A stretch of DNA of 53,088 bases, taken from assembly GCA_030535245.1 (NCBI GenBank), contig JAUNBJ010000010.1:1-53088 (forward strand), written 5' to 3'. The DNA is from Planctomycetia bacterium. GTDB taxonomy: Bacteria > Planctomycetota > Planctomycetia > Pirellulales > Thermoguttaceae. A program made the translations under genes and the position numbers. Below the pieces are notes generated by a model. That model had not been told where the DNA came from. It ran no database searches and saw only the letters and a program-made list of their open reading frames with translations. How positions within the stretch are numbered: position 1 is the stretch's first letter; the number at the start of each line of letters is the position of its first letter. This document shows, in pieces, positions 52,811-53,088 of this stretch.

Positions 52811-53088
52811 GCGAACGCAGTGAGCGCACTAAAAGTTTTTTGAAGGAGAGTTTGAGAGGACCCGGTACGACCGGGAGCGACTACGGCTTCCGCCGGTTGC
52901 TACATCACCGGGAGGCAGGCGCTGGCGCTTCTGGCCTCCCTTATTCTATCGCGTTTCCTCTCAAAAGGCTGGAAGCTCGGTAGTTCTAACTATTGCGCTT
53001 CCAACCTCTGGGGAGGAACCCTTTTGAAAAAGAGGTTCCTCCCCAGCCCCCACCTCCCAAAACTTTTTACTACGCTCACTGCGTTCGC
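52811..53088 (-). mobile_element. MITE-like element with terminal inverted repeats
   Basis: The ends are GCGAACGCAGTGAGCG at 52811-52826 and its exact complement at 53073-53088, with looser matching through TAAAAAGTTTT inward. That gives a 278-bp element with inverted ends and no gene. Inside are GGGAGGC...GCCTCCC-type and CCCGGTACGACCGGG hairpins and a long GGGGAGGAACC...GGTTCCTCCCC hairpin. Read on the minus strand it matches 2087-2370 module by module. The element may continue past the window end. Confidence 0.65.

Overview
The window looks like a chromosomal segment of a heterotrophic bacterium of the PVC superphylum, most likely a planctomycete or a close relative such as Lentisphaerae. 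This rests on the gene complement, not on a marker gene. The pointers are a secreted beta-propeller/c-type cytochrome resembling the hydrazine-synthase alpha family, a XylR-type AraC regulator, Tat-exported Gfo/Idh/MocA and TIM-barrel proteins, DUF5107-TPR and DUF5696 carbohydrate proteins, and futalosine-pathway menaquinone synthesis (MqnE). No rRNA or tRNA gene was recognised.

Layout. (1) 1-2800 is a graveyard of mobile DNA: an IS5-type transposase tail, a truncated RHS gene, a small pseudopilin-like lipoprotein, and a decayed IS (1687-2768) with 16-bp terminal inverted repeats and a dispersed repeat embedded in it. (2) 2810-9519 holds a secreted FAD-oxidoreductase/glycosidase-like fusion, a Sel1-repeat lipoprotein, a XylR-type regulator and a frameshifted Rpn-type nuclease gene. 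(3) 9697-21078 is a compact ten-gene catabolic operon with a good promoter: sugar isomerase (L-fucose isomerase family), FAD-linked hydroxyacid-dehydrogenase-like subunit, Fe-S subunit, class II aldolase, PfkB kinase, IolB, DUF4867, FGGY kinase, a fused EtfB-EtfA and a DMT transporter. (4) 21180-23796 has housekeeping genes (RluA-type pseudouridine synthase, Maf, MqnE). (5) 23888-30077 is a TerY-type phosphorylation module (TerY-C zinc protein, kinase, vWA protein, PP2C phosphatase) divergent from a protein with nine near-identical 46-residue beta-helix repeats. (6) 30193-32933 is an L-rhamnose isomerase/MFS transporter operon with promoter and terminator. (7) 32995-52735 carries mostly exported carbohydrate-related proteins: propeller/cytochrome, beta-helix lyase-like protein, TIM-barrel isomerase, DUF5696 protein, Fe-dependent alcohol dehydrogenase, GH36 alpha-galactosidase, DUF5107-TPR protein, Gfo/Idh/MocA oxidoreductase and a HEAT-like protein. 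(8) 52811-53088 is a MITE-like element with terminal inverted repeats, related to the repeat inside the IS at the other end of the window.

How it works together. Secreted enzymes would release or modify glycans, and cytosolic isomerases, kinases, an aldolase and dehydrogenases would break down the sugars. The operon in (3) joins a kinase/aldolase sugar-cleavage route, in which IolB, PfkB and aldolase resemble the lower inositol pathway, to a FAD/Fe-S/ETF electron module. I know of no described pathway with this exact composition, and it is the best candidate here for an undescribed system. The TerY-type module with its beta-helix partner is the second candidate.
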